This document shows positions 54,444 to 62,225 of a DNA stretch of 64,000 nucleotides, one piece after another (position 1 is the first letter of the stretch; each line of letters starts with the position of its first letter). A model generated the notes under the pieces. The model was not told where the DNA came from. It made no database searches and saw nothing but the letters and a program-made list of their open reading frames with translations. The DNA is taken from positions 3,658,001 through 3,722,000 of the forward strand of contig OZ246012.1 in assembly GCA_965230615.1 (NCBI GenBank), given 5' to 3'. The position numbers were made by a program, and so were the translations under genes. The DNA is from G965230615 sp965230615 (GTDB lineage Bacteria > Pseudomonadota > Gammaproteobacteria > HTCC5015).

Positions 54444-54478
54444 CTGCCTAACTTATCGCAACGCGATAAGTTAGGCAG
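54444..54478. repeat. Perfect 16-bp-stem hairpin
   Basis: CTGCCTAACTTATCGC (54444-54459) pairs with GCGATAAGTTAGGCAG (54463-54478) across a 3-nt loop, part of the mosaic element. Confidence 0.75.
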
Positions 54479-54503
54479 GAGTTACCGGGGATCCACTTTC
54501 TTT

Positions 54504-54537
54504 GGTTACTTTCTTTGTGGGAGCAAAGAAAGTAACC
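54504..54537. repeat. Perfect 14-bp-stem hairpin
   Basis: GGTTACTTTCTTTG (54504-54517) pairs with CAAAGAAAGTAACC (54524-54537). This GTTACTTTCTTTG type of sequence recurs across proteobacterial intergenic DNA from memory. Here it sits inside the mosaic element, just before the right inverted arm. Confidence 0.7.
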
Positions 54538-54588
54538 CGCCCTTTAGGGCGGAACCCAAACTAGCACCAAAAACAAAAAATAAAAAAA

Positions 54589-55305
54589 CTATCCTTGTTT
54601 ATTCATATACTCCATATACGGCTCATACAAATGCCGAATCTCCTCCAAACTGTCCTCAATAATATGCGGCAACACCTGCGCAAACATATCCAACAACACA
54701 ATCGCATTCACTGACGAATCTGCCTCACAGGCGGCGCGCATGCGCTTGGCAAAGGCACTATTAATAATATGCATGTTTTTATAAATTTCCGTCAAGCCAT
54801 CTAAATTAAAATTGGCAGGCTTACCTTCCATTTGCTGAAAATATTGCACCAGCAAATACGTGCCAATGGCCCGGCAGGCTGTTTCTTCCGAGTCTGCCAA
54901 AGGTAGGTGATGCTGTGCCATCGAGCGAAAAAACAAAGTATGCGGACAATCGCTGGTGGCCATCATAAAACCCAGCAAAGAACTCAACGCCTGTTGCGCC
55001 GTGGTGCGTTGGCGAATGGTGCGCTCGCTGGTGATTACCTCAATATCAATCTCTTCATACGAGATAATCTTTTTAAACTGCTCCACCGCTTCGGCAATAT
55101 TCAATGCCACCGGGCAATGACTGTGCGTCTCCAACGAGAGTGGGCAATGCGAGCACTGATGAAAGTCCAGCCGCGTCCAATCGGCAGCGGGCTCCACAGC
55201 ATTGAGCACCAGCACGGTGGACTGCTCTAAATTAATCGCCAGCCGAAACTCCAGTGGTGGCTCATTATCGAGAAAAAAGCGGTATTTAATTTCAGCGGTA
55301 TCCAT
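54589..55305 (-). CDS. Cysteine-rich hypothetical protein (DUF6901-like)
   Basis: About 238 residues from ATG 55305: EIKYRFFLDNEPPLEFRLAINLEQST, LDFHQCSHCPLSLETHSHCPVALNIAEAVEQF, SDCPHTLFF and SSVNAIVLLDMFAQVLPHIIEDSLEEIRHLYEPYMEYM. It resembles the DUF6901 family. CSHCPL..HCPVA is a possible metal-binding cysteine patch. An in-frame longer version runs to 55572 without family match. Its end lies inside the right arm of the mosaic element. Confidence 0.7.
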   Translation of the reverse strand: MDTAEIKYRFFLDNEPPLEFRLAINLEQSTVLVLNAVEPAADWTRLDFHQCSHCPLSLETHSHCPVALNIAEAVEQFKKIISYEEIDIEVITSERTIRQRTTAQQALSSLLGFMMATSDCPHTLFFRSMAQHHLPLADSEETACRAIGTYLLVQYFQQMEGKPANFNLDGLTEIYKNMHIINSAFAKRMRAACEADSSVNAIVLLDMFAQVLPHIIEDSLEEIRHLYEPYMEYMNKQG

Positions 55306-55475
55306 GGCCTGCCTTTTGGGTGGGTGATAGGGAGGGGCGTCTGCTTTAAACATAGCATAACCACCCAAAAAAGCGCCGCCTGGCCGCAAAATGCCCCATT
55401 CAGCCCCTGGCGGGCGGCATAATACGGTGCTGATCAATAAATAATCAATTAACCCGCAATAGCCCCGCAAGCCGC

Positions 55476-55504
55476 TTGACGTCAAAGCCGACAATCTGTA
55501 TTGT
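55476..55504 (+). promoter_or_regulatory. Promoter for tRNA-Met
   Basis: TTGACG (55476-55481) and TATTGT (55499-55504) with a 17-bp gap, 35 bp before the tRNA, followed by a GC-rich stretch typical of stringently controlled tRNA genes. Confidence 0.5.
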
Positions 55505-55539
55505 ACCCGCCCTGTCCATAATCCGGACACATCTCGCGT

Positions 55540-55616
55540 GGCTACATAGCTCAGCTGGTTAGAGCACAGCATTCATAATGCTGGGGTCCCTGGTTCAAGT
55601 CCAGGTGTAGCCACCA
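55540..55616 (+). tRNA. Elongator tRNA-Met (anticodon CAT) and integration target
   Basis: 77 nt including CCA: acceptor GGCTACA/TGTAGCC, D-arm, anticodon stem CAGCA/TGCTG with loop TTCATAA (CAT), T-arm CCTGG/CCAGG. The GGCTAC acceptor and sequence match elongator tRNA-Met. A P4-type integrase begins 172 bp past its 3' end, so the tRNA end is probably the attL of the following island. The other att copy is outside the window. Confidence 0.96.
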
Positions 55617-55729
55617 AAATCACATCCGCTTAAATCCTATATCATCCAGCAGCCCCCATTTTTCCTGGGTTTTTCAACTATAATCAGTCCTGTACTGTCC
55701 TAATTGATACCCCTGGAGCCGAGTGGTTT

Positions 55730-55779
55730 TGGGGGTATATCTGGGGGTACATGGGCAATCACAAAATCAGGTACCCCCA
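55730..55779 (+). repeat. TGGGGGTA direct/inverted repeats, putative integrase arm sites
   Basis: TGGGGGTA at 55730-55737 and 55742-55749 as direct copies, and its inverse in GTACCCCCA at 55771-55779 (the pair TGGGGGTAC/GTACCCCCA is perfect). They occupy the space between the tRNA and the int start, and resemble arm-type or autoregulatory sites of P4-family integrases. Their presence argues that translation begins at 55789. Confidence 0.55.
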
Positions 55780-55788
55780 AATCTCACT

Positions 55789-57000
55789 ATGGCACTGACA
55801 GACCCAAAAGTTAAACAAGCAAAGCCTAAAGACAAAGATTACAAGCTCAGCGATGAGAAGGGCTTGTTCCTATTAGTGAAGACAAACGGTGCAAAGTACT
55901 GGCGTTTAAAATACCGCCATGCCGGTAAAGAAAAACTCTTAGCCATTGGCGTTTATCCAGAGGTTGGCATTAAAAAAGCCAGGGCGTTACGCGATGAAGC
56001 TCGTAAACAGTTGGCTGATGGTGTTGACCCAAGCGATATAAAGCGTGCTGAAAAAGCCAGTGCAAAAGAATTGGCCGCCAATAGCTTTGAGCTGATTGGC
56101 CACGAATGGCACAGCAAACAAAAAAGTAAATGGACTGAGCAATACGCAAGCAAAAAGCTACGCAATATGGAGAAGTTTTTATTTCCTTCGCTCGGCCATC
56201 GTCCAATCAGCACAATCACTGCACCAGATTTATTGATGGTGTTGCGCAAAGTCGAAAGCCGAGGAACCATAGAAACGGCTTACCGATTAAAACAAACCCT
56301 GGGGCAAATCTTCCGCTATGCCATCGTCACAGGCCGAGCCGAGCGTGACCCGTCAGCCGACTTGAAAGATGCCTTAACCAAGCCTAAGAAAAAACATTTA
56401 GCGGCCATCACCAAACCGGATGAAGTTGCCCAGCTACTAATAGCCATCGATGGCTTTCAAGGCACGCCTACAGTGAAAGCTGCGCTCAAATTATCGCCGC
56501 TGCTATTTTGCCGCCCCGGCGAATTACGGCAAATGGAATGGCAAGAAATTGACTGGATCAAAGCGCAATGGGAAATCCCTGCTGAGAAAATGAAAATGCG
56601 GCAACCACATATTGTGCCTTTGAGTCAGCAGGCTATAGTGATACTTCAAGAACAACATGTGTTTACCAGTAATGGTCAATATGTGTTCCCGAGTGCAAAG
56701 GGTAGATCGCGGTCCTTGAGTGATAATGCAGTAAGAACAGCATTAAGAACCTTAGGCTATGACAATAATATGATGACGCCGCATGGTTTTAGGGCAATGG
56801 CGCGTACCCTATTGGATGAGGAATTGGGCTTTAGAGTTGATCTTATTGAACACCAGCTTGCGCATGCTGTCAAAGATCCTAATGGGCGGGCTTATAATCG
56901 AACGACACATTTACAAAAGCGTAAAGAAATGATGCAGCAATGGGCAGATTATTTAGAACGAATAAAAGTTGGATATGAAAAAAATGAATCTGTTTTATGA
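55789..57000 (+). CDS. Tyrosine recombinase, P4-type island integrase
   Basis: About 403 residues of the DUF4102/P4 integrase family: N-terminal arm domain MALTDPKVKQAKPKDKDYKLSDEKGLFLLV, core domain ALRKVESRGTIETAYRLKQTLGQIFRYAIVTGRAERDPS, and the catalytic domain RPGELRQMEWQEIDW (Arg), HGFRAMARTLLDEELG (HxxR), HQLAHAVKDPNGRAYNRTTH (His and Tyr). It inserts and excises the island at the tRNA-Met end. Reading from 55723 adds a tail over the arm repeats, so ATG 55789 is chosen. Confidence 0.95.
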   Translation: MALTDPKVKQAKPKDKDYKLSDEKGLFLLVKTNGAKYWRLKYRHAGKEKLLAIGVYPEVGIKKARALRDEARKQLADGVDPSDIKRAEKASAKELAANSFELIGHEWHSKQKSKWTEQYASKKLRNMEKFLFPSLGHRPISTITAPDLLMVLRKVESRGTIETAYRLKQTLGQIFRYAIVTGRAERDPSADLKDALTKPKKKHLAAITKPDEVAQLLIAIDGFQGTPTVKAALKLSPLLFCRPGELRQMEWQEIDWIKAQWEIPAEKMKMRQPHIVPLSQQAIVILQEQHVFTSNGQYVFPSAKGRSRSLSDNAVRTALRTLGYDNNMMTPHGFRAMARTLLDEELGFRVDLIEHQLAHAVKDPNGRAYNRTTHLQKRKEMMQQWADYLERIKVGYEKNESVL

Positions 57001-57073
57001 ATAACATCTTAAGTTTATTGGAACAGAAAAATAAATAAATGTAGAAACTTTTTAAATATTTGGAGTAGTAAAA

Positions 57074-57817
57074 ATTAAAATATTTGATCTTATCCCTGAT
57101 GCTGATGTATTAATTATACTTGCTCCTGAAGAACTTGCTTTTAGTTTGTTGAGGGTGGCTGCTGATAATCTTCAGAATGGAATGGTTCATAGGAATGTTG
57201 TTATTTCAATAGAGCCTCCACCAGGGCCAAATCCAAGACCCTATGAACCTGAAAAGGTGGGGGAAGTCGAGTTAGCCTTGCTTGAAGCTATGCACTGGCT
57301 AGAAGTGAATGCTATCTTATTGCCCGCATCTGATCCGAATGGGCAGAATGGTTGGCGAATCTTAGGGCGCAGGGGCAGAGAGTTTCTTAATCGAGAAAAC
57401 TTTGACAATTTTAAAAGAGCTGCTCAATTCCCTAAGTCTATGCTTCATCCATTGATTGCTGATAGAGTTTGGATATCACTGGCTAGAGGTGAGTTGGATA
57501 CAGCAGTTTTTTTTGCATTTCGTACCGTGGAGGAAAGAGTTCGGAATGCAGGCAATTATTCCTCAACGGATATTGGTGTGAAATTAATGAGGAAAGCTTT
57601 TAATCCAGATGATGGCCCTCTGACAGATCTGGGACAACCAAAACCTGAAAGAGAGTCTCTTATGCATTTTTTTGCAGGCTCTATTGGTTCATACAAAAAC
57701 CCTCATTCGCATCGAACGATAAATATAGAGGATCAAAATGAAGCTCAAGAAATGGTTTTGTTGGCATCGCATCTTCTTCGAATTGTCGACTATCGCCAGA
57801 ATGTAAGTGAAAGTTAA
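57074..57817 (+). CDS. Hypoth_Ymh (TIGR02391) family protein, likely ATT start
   Basis: Matches the TIGR02391/Hypoth_Ymh family: FRTVEERVRNAG, then LMHFFAGSIGSYKNPHSHRTINIEDQNEAQEMVLLASHLLRIVDYR at the C-terminus. The frame is open with family-like sequence (IFDLIPDADVLIILAPEELAFSLL) upstream of the first TTG at 57146, back to an ATT at 57074 with GGAG 8 nt ahead. The next upstream codon set is closed by TAG at 57065. I thus place the start at ATT 57074 (247 residues); a TTG start at 57146 is the fallback. Such genes often sit in defence islands, and a role next to the retron is only inferred. Confidence 0.75.
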   Translation: MKIFDLIPDADVLIILAPEELAFSLLRVAADNLQNGMVHRNVVISIEPPPGPNPRPYEPEKVGEVELALLEAMHWLEVNAILLPASDPNGQNGWRILGRRGREFLNRENFDNFKRAAQFPKSMLHPLIADRVWISLARGELDTAVFFAFRTVEERVRNAGNYSSTDIGVKLMRKAFNPDDGPLTDLGQPKPERESLMHFFAGSIGSYKNPHSHRTINIEDQNEAQEMVLLASHLLRIVDYRQNVSES

Positions 57818-57935
57818 CGGCATAGAATTGAGTTTTGGGGAGAAATTTTAATTTTAGAAAGTTTGTTTTTTTTGTGTATATTAGTATTATTGGTGGTGGG
57901 GTTTTCTGAAAGTAGAAGTTAGTGTGATTTATGTA

Positions 57936-57964
57936 TTGAGCCATTGTGTTAGGGTTGTTAATAC
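57936..57964 (+). promoter_or_regulatory. Candidate promoter in the retron leader
   Basis: TTGAGC (57936-57941) and TAATAC (57959-57964) with a 17-bp gap. It lies 120 bp after the Hypoth_Ymh stop within the 399-nt non-coding leader of the RT-TIR gene. Confidence 0.35.
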
Positions 57965-58071
57965 TCATTAATTACTGAAGCTGATATCTATTGGTATGTC
58001 CATTAATAAGTTTTGCTGCATTTTTAATTAATACGCAAAATATTAAATCAAAGATAATGATTTTATGAGTT

Positions 58072-58200
58072 ATGAGCCTTTCTCTTCTATATTTGCCGTT
58101 GATACTGCGGTAGAGAAAAAAATACCTTTCTTTACGCATTCTCAGCTCCACGTAACAGTAAGCATGACAGTGCGATAGTCTTGCGCAAAGCGTAAGGTGC
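58072..58200 (+). ncRNA. Candidate retron msr-msd region
   Basis: The leader of the RT gene has no ORF. An AGC at 58075-58077 is followed directly by a hairpin (TTTCTCT 58079-58085 / AGAGAAA 58112-58118), the layout of an msr start where the G of AGC primes 2'-5' linkage. Further 3' are a second stem (ACGC..GCGT region, 58132-58137 with 58190-58195) and hairpin CTTGCGC/GCGTAAG (58180-58196). CGTAAGGTGCG near 58191 resembles a known a2-type end. No convincing a1/a2 long pairing was found, so boundaries and even the presence are tentative. Confidence 0.4.
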
Positions 58201-58216
58201 GAGGAGGAAGGCTCTT

Positions 58217-59722
58217 TTGTCTAAAACTCAATTTAAATTAAAAAAAACACTGGAAGAAGCTGCAATAAAAATTATTGGGGCTCAGACATCTGAAGAAATA
58301 GCTAATATTTTAGAAGTTCCGGAAGGTCAATTACTTCATATTCTTTATGCTTATTCGGATGAAAAAAAATATATTAAATTTGATATTGAAAAAAAGAATG
58401 GTGGGCTCCGAAGAATTAAGGCGTCGAAAGGTGGTTTAAGGGTTCTTCAAAGCAAGTTAGCGCCAATACTTTATTCTCATTATAGGCTTAGGAACTCTGT
58501 GCATGGTTTTGTAAAGAATAGGTGTATAGTTTCTAATGCTAAAAAGCATAAAAGGAAACGATACGTACTTAATGTAGATTTGTTGGACTTCTATGGGGCG
58601 ATAAATTTTGGTAGAGTGAGGGGCTTGTTTATGGCAAAGCCATTCGAGATGGGCGCTAAAGCGGCCACTGTTATGGCCCAAATATGTGTTTTCGAAAATA
58701 GCTTGCCACAAGGAGCATCAACTTCACCCGTAATATCTAATTTTATTGCGTCTGAACTTGATTATAAATTATCTAAGCTAGCTATAAGATATAAATTAAC
58801 ATACACAAGATATGCGGATGATATAACCTTTTCTTCTAACAATAGAAATTTTCCAGAAGCTATAGCTTTTTATGATGGGAATAACCCAATAACAAATGGA
58901 TGCTTTGCTGGTAAAGTTTTAGAAGAAACTATTCTAAGTTGTGGTTTTTTGATTAATAGTGAAAAGACAAGATTGCAAATTCGTGGGGTGAGGCAAGATG
59001 TAACAGGTTTAACAGTTAATGAGTTTCCAAATATAAGAAGGTCTTATATTCGAAATATTCGCGCTTTATTCCATGCGTGGAGAAAGTATGGTCAAGATAA
59101 TGTTGAATTAGTATACAGAGAAAAATATGCCAAAAATAAGTCTCGGCTAGTTGATGATGAAAAATATTATTTTAAAGAATCTTTATATGGAATGCTTGCT
59201 TTCTTAAAAATGGTTCGGGGAGAAGATGCATTGTATTCAAAATTTTGCCTTCAGGCTGCTGATTTGGATACAGCTCCGCCAGAAGCTATAAAGAAAGTGA
59301 AGGAGGTTTATCAAATGTATGATGTGTTTATATCTCATGCTAGCGAAGATAAATTTAATGTGGCTAGGCCGATTTATGATAAGTGTGTGTCTTTGGGAAT
59401 TTCTGTATTTCTGGATGAAGAGGAGATAAGTTGGGGGGACTCTCTGACAGAAATTCTTAATCATGCTTTGGGTAAAAGTAAACTATTTTTGGCGATTTTA
59501 TCGGTTAACTCAATTGATAAAAAGTGGCCTCGTAAAGAAATAAATGTGGCATTAGCTCAGAAAATTGATGGTAAACAAAAGTTTCTTCCACTTGTTGTTG
59601 GCTCCCCAAGCTTGGAGAATCTTGGTTTGGTAAGCGATATTTTACATATAAATTGGGATAATAATCCAGAATATATTGCTGAAAAGCTGAAAGAAATACT
59701 TGGAAATATGGGGGGTGAGTGA
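58217..59722 (+). CDS. Retron-like reverse transcriptase-TIR fusion
   Basis: 501 residues with two domains. The first ~330 are a retron-type RT: NAKKH (107-111, NAxxH), LNVDLLDFYGAINFGRVRG, SLPQGASTSPVISNF, YADD catalytic (199-202), and VTGLTVNE (262-269, the VTG motif). Residues about 367-497 form a TIR domain: YDVFISHASEDK, GISVFLDEEEISWGDSL, and WPRKE (437-441) with the catalytic-type Glu441. Predicted to combine cDNA production with NAD+-cleaving toxicity in phage defence. Start is TTG 58217 behind a strong AGGAGG at 58202-58207. AT-rich compared with the core genes. Confidence 0.9.
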   Translation: MSKTQFKLKKTLEEAAIKIIGAQTSEEIANILEVPEGQLLHILYAYSDEKKYIKFDIEKKNGGLRRIKASKGGLRVLQSKLAPILYSHYRLRNSVHGFVKNRCIVSNAKKHKRKRYVLNVDLLDFYGAINFGRVRGLFMAKPFEMGAKAATVMAQICVFENSLPQGASTSPVISNFIASELDYKLSKLAIRYKLTYTRYADDITFSSNNRNFPEAIAFYDGNNPITNGCFAGKVLEETILSCGFLINSEKTRLQIRGVRQDVTGLTVNEFPNIRRSYIRNIRALFHAWRKYGQDNVELVYREKYAKNKSRLVDDEKYYFKESLYGMLAFLKMVRGEDALYSKFCLQAADLDTAPPEAIKKVKEVYQMYDVFISHASEDKFNVARPIYDKCVSLGISVFLDEEEISWGDSLTEILNHALGKSKLFLAILSVNSIDKKWPRKEINVALAQKIDGKQKFLPLVVGSPSLENLGLVSDILHINWDNNPEYIAEKLKEILGNMGGE

Positions 59723-59798
59723 TTTAAGAATAATATGTTTTTTTCATAGTGTATTAGCTAATCTAAATCTCTTTTTTTTGGTAATTAGTATAATTGAA

Positions 59799-59827
59799 TT
59801 GAAAAAAGTATATTGCGCAATTATAAA
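59799..59827 (+). promoter_or_regulatory. Promoter downstream of the RT-TIR gene
   Basis: TTGAAA (59799-59804) and TATAAA (59822-59827) with a 17-bp gap. The implied transcript start near 59834 would leave a short leader before ATG 59848, which argues against the TTG start at 59833. Confidence 0.55.
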
Positions 59828-59847
59828 CTGAGTTGAAACTCGTGAAA

Positions 59848-60336
59848 ATGAATGACTGTTATATAAAGTTTAAGCCAAAATATGAAGAGTCTTTTTTGAG
59901 AACCAAGCAGGTTCTTAAAATTATTAAATCGGAGAAGGAGTCTGAAGAGGTTAACGAAGAAAATATAATGGCTTTTTTATCTGATAAAGAAAAATCGTAT
60001 TTTGTTAACTTAACCCCAGAGCAATTAAATGAGTGGAACGAATTTTGGTTTTCAACGCCAGTAGAAAAGCGTCTTTCATCAGACATGCCAACACTAGGTT
60101 GGGATCTGATCTCAATGTATGAGGCATTTATGAATGGTGACTATGAAATTAGAGGTGTAACTGAAAGTAATGGAGAATACCGTTTTGTTTTTTCTCCATA
60201 TGGTTATCCTTACGGTGGTACAGGTTGCATGGTGGCACTATTAGAAAGTATGGGTAATATAGTGATTGGTATTGAGGATGGTAGGGGGTATAAAAGTTAT
60301 AGCAAGCCCCAGAATATATGGAAACCTAAAAAATAA
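59848..60336 (+). CDS. Hypothetical protein in island
   Basis: About 162 residues, AT-rich, soluble. Notable pieces are ENIMAFLSDKEKSYFVNLTPEQLNEWNEFWF and YRFVFSPYGYPYGGTGCMVALLESMGNIVIGIEDGRGY. No family recognised. Aromatic and Gly-rich C-terminal half resembles small immunity-type proteins, but this is only an impression. Own promoter at 59799. Starts at GTG 59842 or TTG 59833 are also in frame. Lies 3' of the retron; relationship unknown. Confidence 0.65.
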   Translation: MNDCYIKFKPKYEESFLRTKQVLKIIKSEKESEEVNEENIMAFLSDKEKSYFVNLTPEQLNEWNEFWFSTPVEKRLSSDMPTLGWDLISMYEAFMNGDYEIRGVTESNGEYRFVFSPYGYPYGGTGCMVALLESMGNIVIGIEDGRGYKSYSKPQNIWKPKK

Positions 60337-60380
60337 GATTAAGTAATTAGACGCTTTAGTAGTTTTTTTATAGTTTAATA

Positions 60381-60992
60381 ATGGAAATTGACCAAATTAA
60401 AAAAACTGTTGAATTGCCAGAGTCAGAGCGCAGCTTTCCTGGCTTTTTATGTTTGGATAATGAGTATACAGTGAATTCGAAATTTGAAGAGTATATTAAT
60501 AGCTTAGAGGCTGAAGGCTTTTTAACAGATTGCTTTATTGGTGGGGTCGGTCAAGGAGATTTTTATTCGCATTCGGCTATCATTTTCTGGAAAAAAGGTA
60601 AAAATCATTATAATAAAGGAGGTTTTTCATACGTAAAAACCTGTACTATTTACTTTAGTCACATTGCGCCCATAGCAATAATTAATTATAGTGAATCTAA
60701 ATGGAGTAAAGCGCAAAGGCGTCGCCGAGGAAAGAAGGTTGCTTCAATTTCTAGTTTGGGCTATGAGGGTGATAATAATATTTCGATATCTGGTTTGATT
60801 CATGATGGTTGGGAGAAATTTGATACCGAAATTAGAAAGCAGCTGGCGCTGCCCAATTTATGGATATGTGAAAAAAGCATGCTTGAAGCAATTAAAATAT
60901 CTAAATTTGAATACTTCCCAGGATTAGAGCTAAAGCAACCTAGTAATCTAATGGCGGCACTATTTCATAGTGGAATTGATTGGGAGTATTAA
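60381..60992 (+). CDS. Hypothetical protein in island
   Basis: 203 residues, soluble, no recognised family. Features: DFYSHSAIIFWKKGKNHYNKGG, KTCTIYFSHIAPIAIINYSESKW, a basic patch AQRRRRGKKVASI and NNISISGLIHDGW. 44 bp after the preceding gene, same strand and same AT-rich composition, so they may be co-transcribed. No signal peptide. Function unknown. Confidence 0.65.
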   Translation: MEIDQIKKTVELPESERSFPGFLCLDNEYTVNSKFEEYINSLEAEGFLTDCFIGGVGQGDFYSHSAIIFWKKGKNHYNKGGFSYVKTCTIYFSHIAPIAIINYSESKWSKAQRRRRGKKVASISSLGYEGDNNISISGLIHDGWEKFDTEIRKQLALPNLWICEKSMLEAIKISKFEYFPGLELKQPSNLMAALFHSGIDWEY

Positions 60993-61053
60993 AAAAATAA
61001 TTCTATTTTCAGGTCAATGAGCATCAAAGTAGAGTGAGGTAACTTCAAGTTAG

Positions 61054-62208
61054 ATGACCAATCAATATCAACATCGCCATTTTTTTCGCAAGATGCCTAA
61101 TGCGCTATTGGCTGAGTATTTTCAAATTAAAGCGATTAGCATCGATATTGGTTGGGAGGATTTACAAGAAACCAATGTTGACCCCATTTTTGAGGCATTT
61201 AAACACCTACCAGAAAGCCAACAAGCTCAAATAGAAGCTGACTTCCAAAATATTAATGCTTTAGCTTGTGAGGGTGGTATTGAAGCTTTAATCGATGAAG
61301 CTGATTTTCACCAGGATAAAAATTTACCCCAAGCACTGGCTATTGTTGATGGCTTTCATGCAAAAGCTATGTGGGCGTTTTTGAATAAATCTGATTATTG
61401 GTTAGGTGCGAGCATGTTCTTGCATGCTGACAATATTGGTGTGCGACCTTGGAAAAAACGCAATGACTTGCCAAAGGTTTCACCGAATGTTGAGCCGGAA
61501 GATATTGCGCAGTTAGCATCTGCTATCGGGAGTTACTTTTTTCAGGCTGAGGGTCGTGGGCGAAATTGTAAGGTTGAGCCCTATCGCCGCCGTAATAAAG
61601 AATATTTCTTTGCATACCCCGAAGACTATGGTCAGTTGGAAATTGAGTGGGAAAGTAATACGCTCAGAAACAGGCCAAAGCACCCCGCATTTGAAATAAT
61701 CTTTGTTTACTGTGAAGAAGAAGGCTCACTGGATATTTATGCTCCTGGAAATTCAAAAGCTGTTCCAGATCTGCAGCAGGTTTTTTTGCAATCTATTTTG
61801 AAACTGGAAGTATTGCCAGATAAAACTATTGATAAGCGGGTATATGATTTGGCGCCACTGGCGAACCCTAATTTTCAATTTGAATTGCCTATAGAGTCAG
61901 GTATTGCTGATATTGTTGTTACTAAAATACGTTTGACACTGAAAGGTAGCCAAAAACGTAAGATTACTTTAGAGGCAGATACAAAAGAGAATAAGTTGGC
62001 AGTTTATGACTTGCTTAAAGACTTGAAGTTGCCACCTTATTTTGTGTCGCACCTGGGATTGAAAGTGGTTTACGAAAAAGAACCAGGTAGGCGGACTAAA
62101 AGCCGTGCATTTACTATTTCTCATCCTAATTGGTGTGGTCTGAACCATGATGGTAAAGATGCAATGATCCGGGATATATTGAGTCAGTCAGGAATAGAAC
62201 CTCGCTAA
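61054..62208 (+). CDS. Hypothetical island protein paired with the next gene
   Basis: 384 residues, soluble. No family name known. N-terminal MTNQYQHRHFFRKMPNALLAEYFQIKAISIDIGWEDLQETNVDPIFEAFKHLPESQQAQIEADFQNI.., then LASAIGSYFFQAEGRGRNCKVEPYRRRNKEYFFAYPEDYG, a middle beta-rich part, and a C-terminal basic RRTKSRAFTISHPNWCGLNHDGKDAMIRDIL. Followed 17 bp later by the 62226 gene with GGGGAGAGG between. The two are probably one operon. More GC-rich than the retron block. Confidence 0.7.
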   Translation: MTNQYQHRHFFRKMPNALLAEYFQIKAISIDIGWEDLQETNVDPIFEAFKHLPESQQAQIEADFQNINALACEGGIEALIDEADFHQDKNLPQALAIVDGFHAKAMWAFLNKSDYWLGASMFLHADNIGVRPWKKRNDLPKVSPNVEPEDIAQLASAIGSYFFQAEGRGRNCKVEPYRRRNKEYFFAYPEDYGQLEIEWESNTLRNRPKHPAFEIIFVYCEEEGSLDIYAPGNSKAVPDLQQVFLQSILKLEVLPDKTIDKRVYDLAPLANPNFQFELPIESGIADIVVTKIRLTLKGSQKRKITLEADTKENKLAVYDLLKDLKLPPYFVSHLGLKVVYEKEPGRRTKSRAFTISHPNWCGLNHDGKDAMIRDILSQSGIEPR

Positions 62209-62225
62209 TCTGGGGAGAGGCTTAA

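Larger units (their letters stand above)
54068..54592. repeat. Inverted-repeat-bounded repeat mosaic
   Basis: This 0.5-kb non-coding element fills most of the 611-bp gap after ychF. TTTGGGT-..-CCGCCCTAAAGGGCG (54091-54115) is mirrored by CGCCCTTTAGGGCGGAACCCAAA (54538-54560), and outside it T-rich/A-rich tracts mirror each other. A perfect 19-bp inverted pair CTATTACCAAACAATCTGC (54118-54136)/GCAGATTGTTTGGTAATAG (54335-54353) and two further hairpins lie inside. No ORF fits. Looks like a MITE or nested REP-type element of unknown mobility. Confidence 0.6.

Noticed and set aside
55723..55788. Extended N-terminus of the integrase
   Set aside because: It would translate across the TGGGGGTA repeats, and ATG 55789 matches the normal family start.
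58020..58216. a1/a2 pairing such as GAGCCTT (58074) with AAGGCTC (58208)
   Set aside because: A 7-bp match exists but it would consume the AGC priming site, unlike known retrons, so I did not define RNA ends from it.
59237..59464. Antisense ORF within the TIR domain
   Set aside because: It is a shadow of the RT-TIR frame with no independent support.
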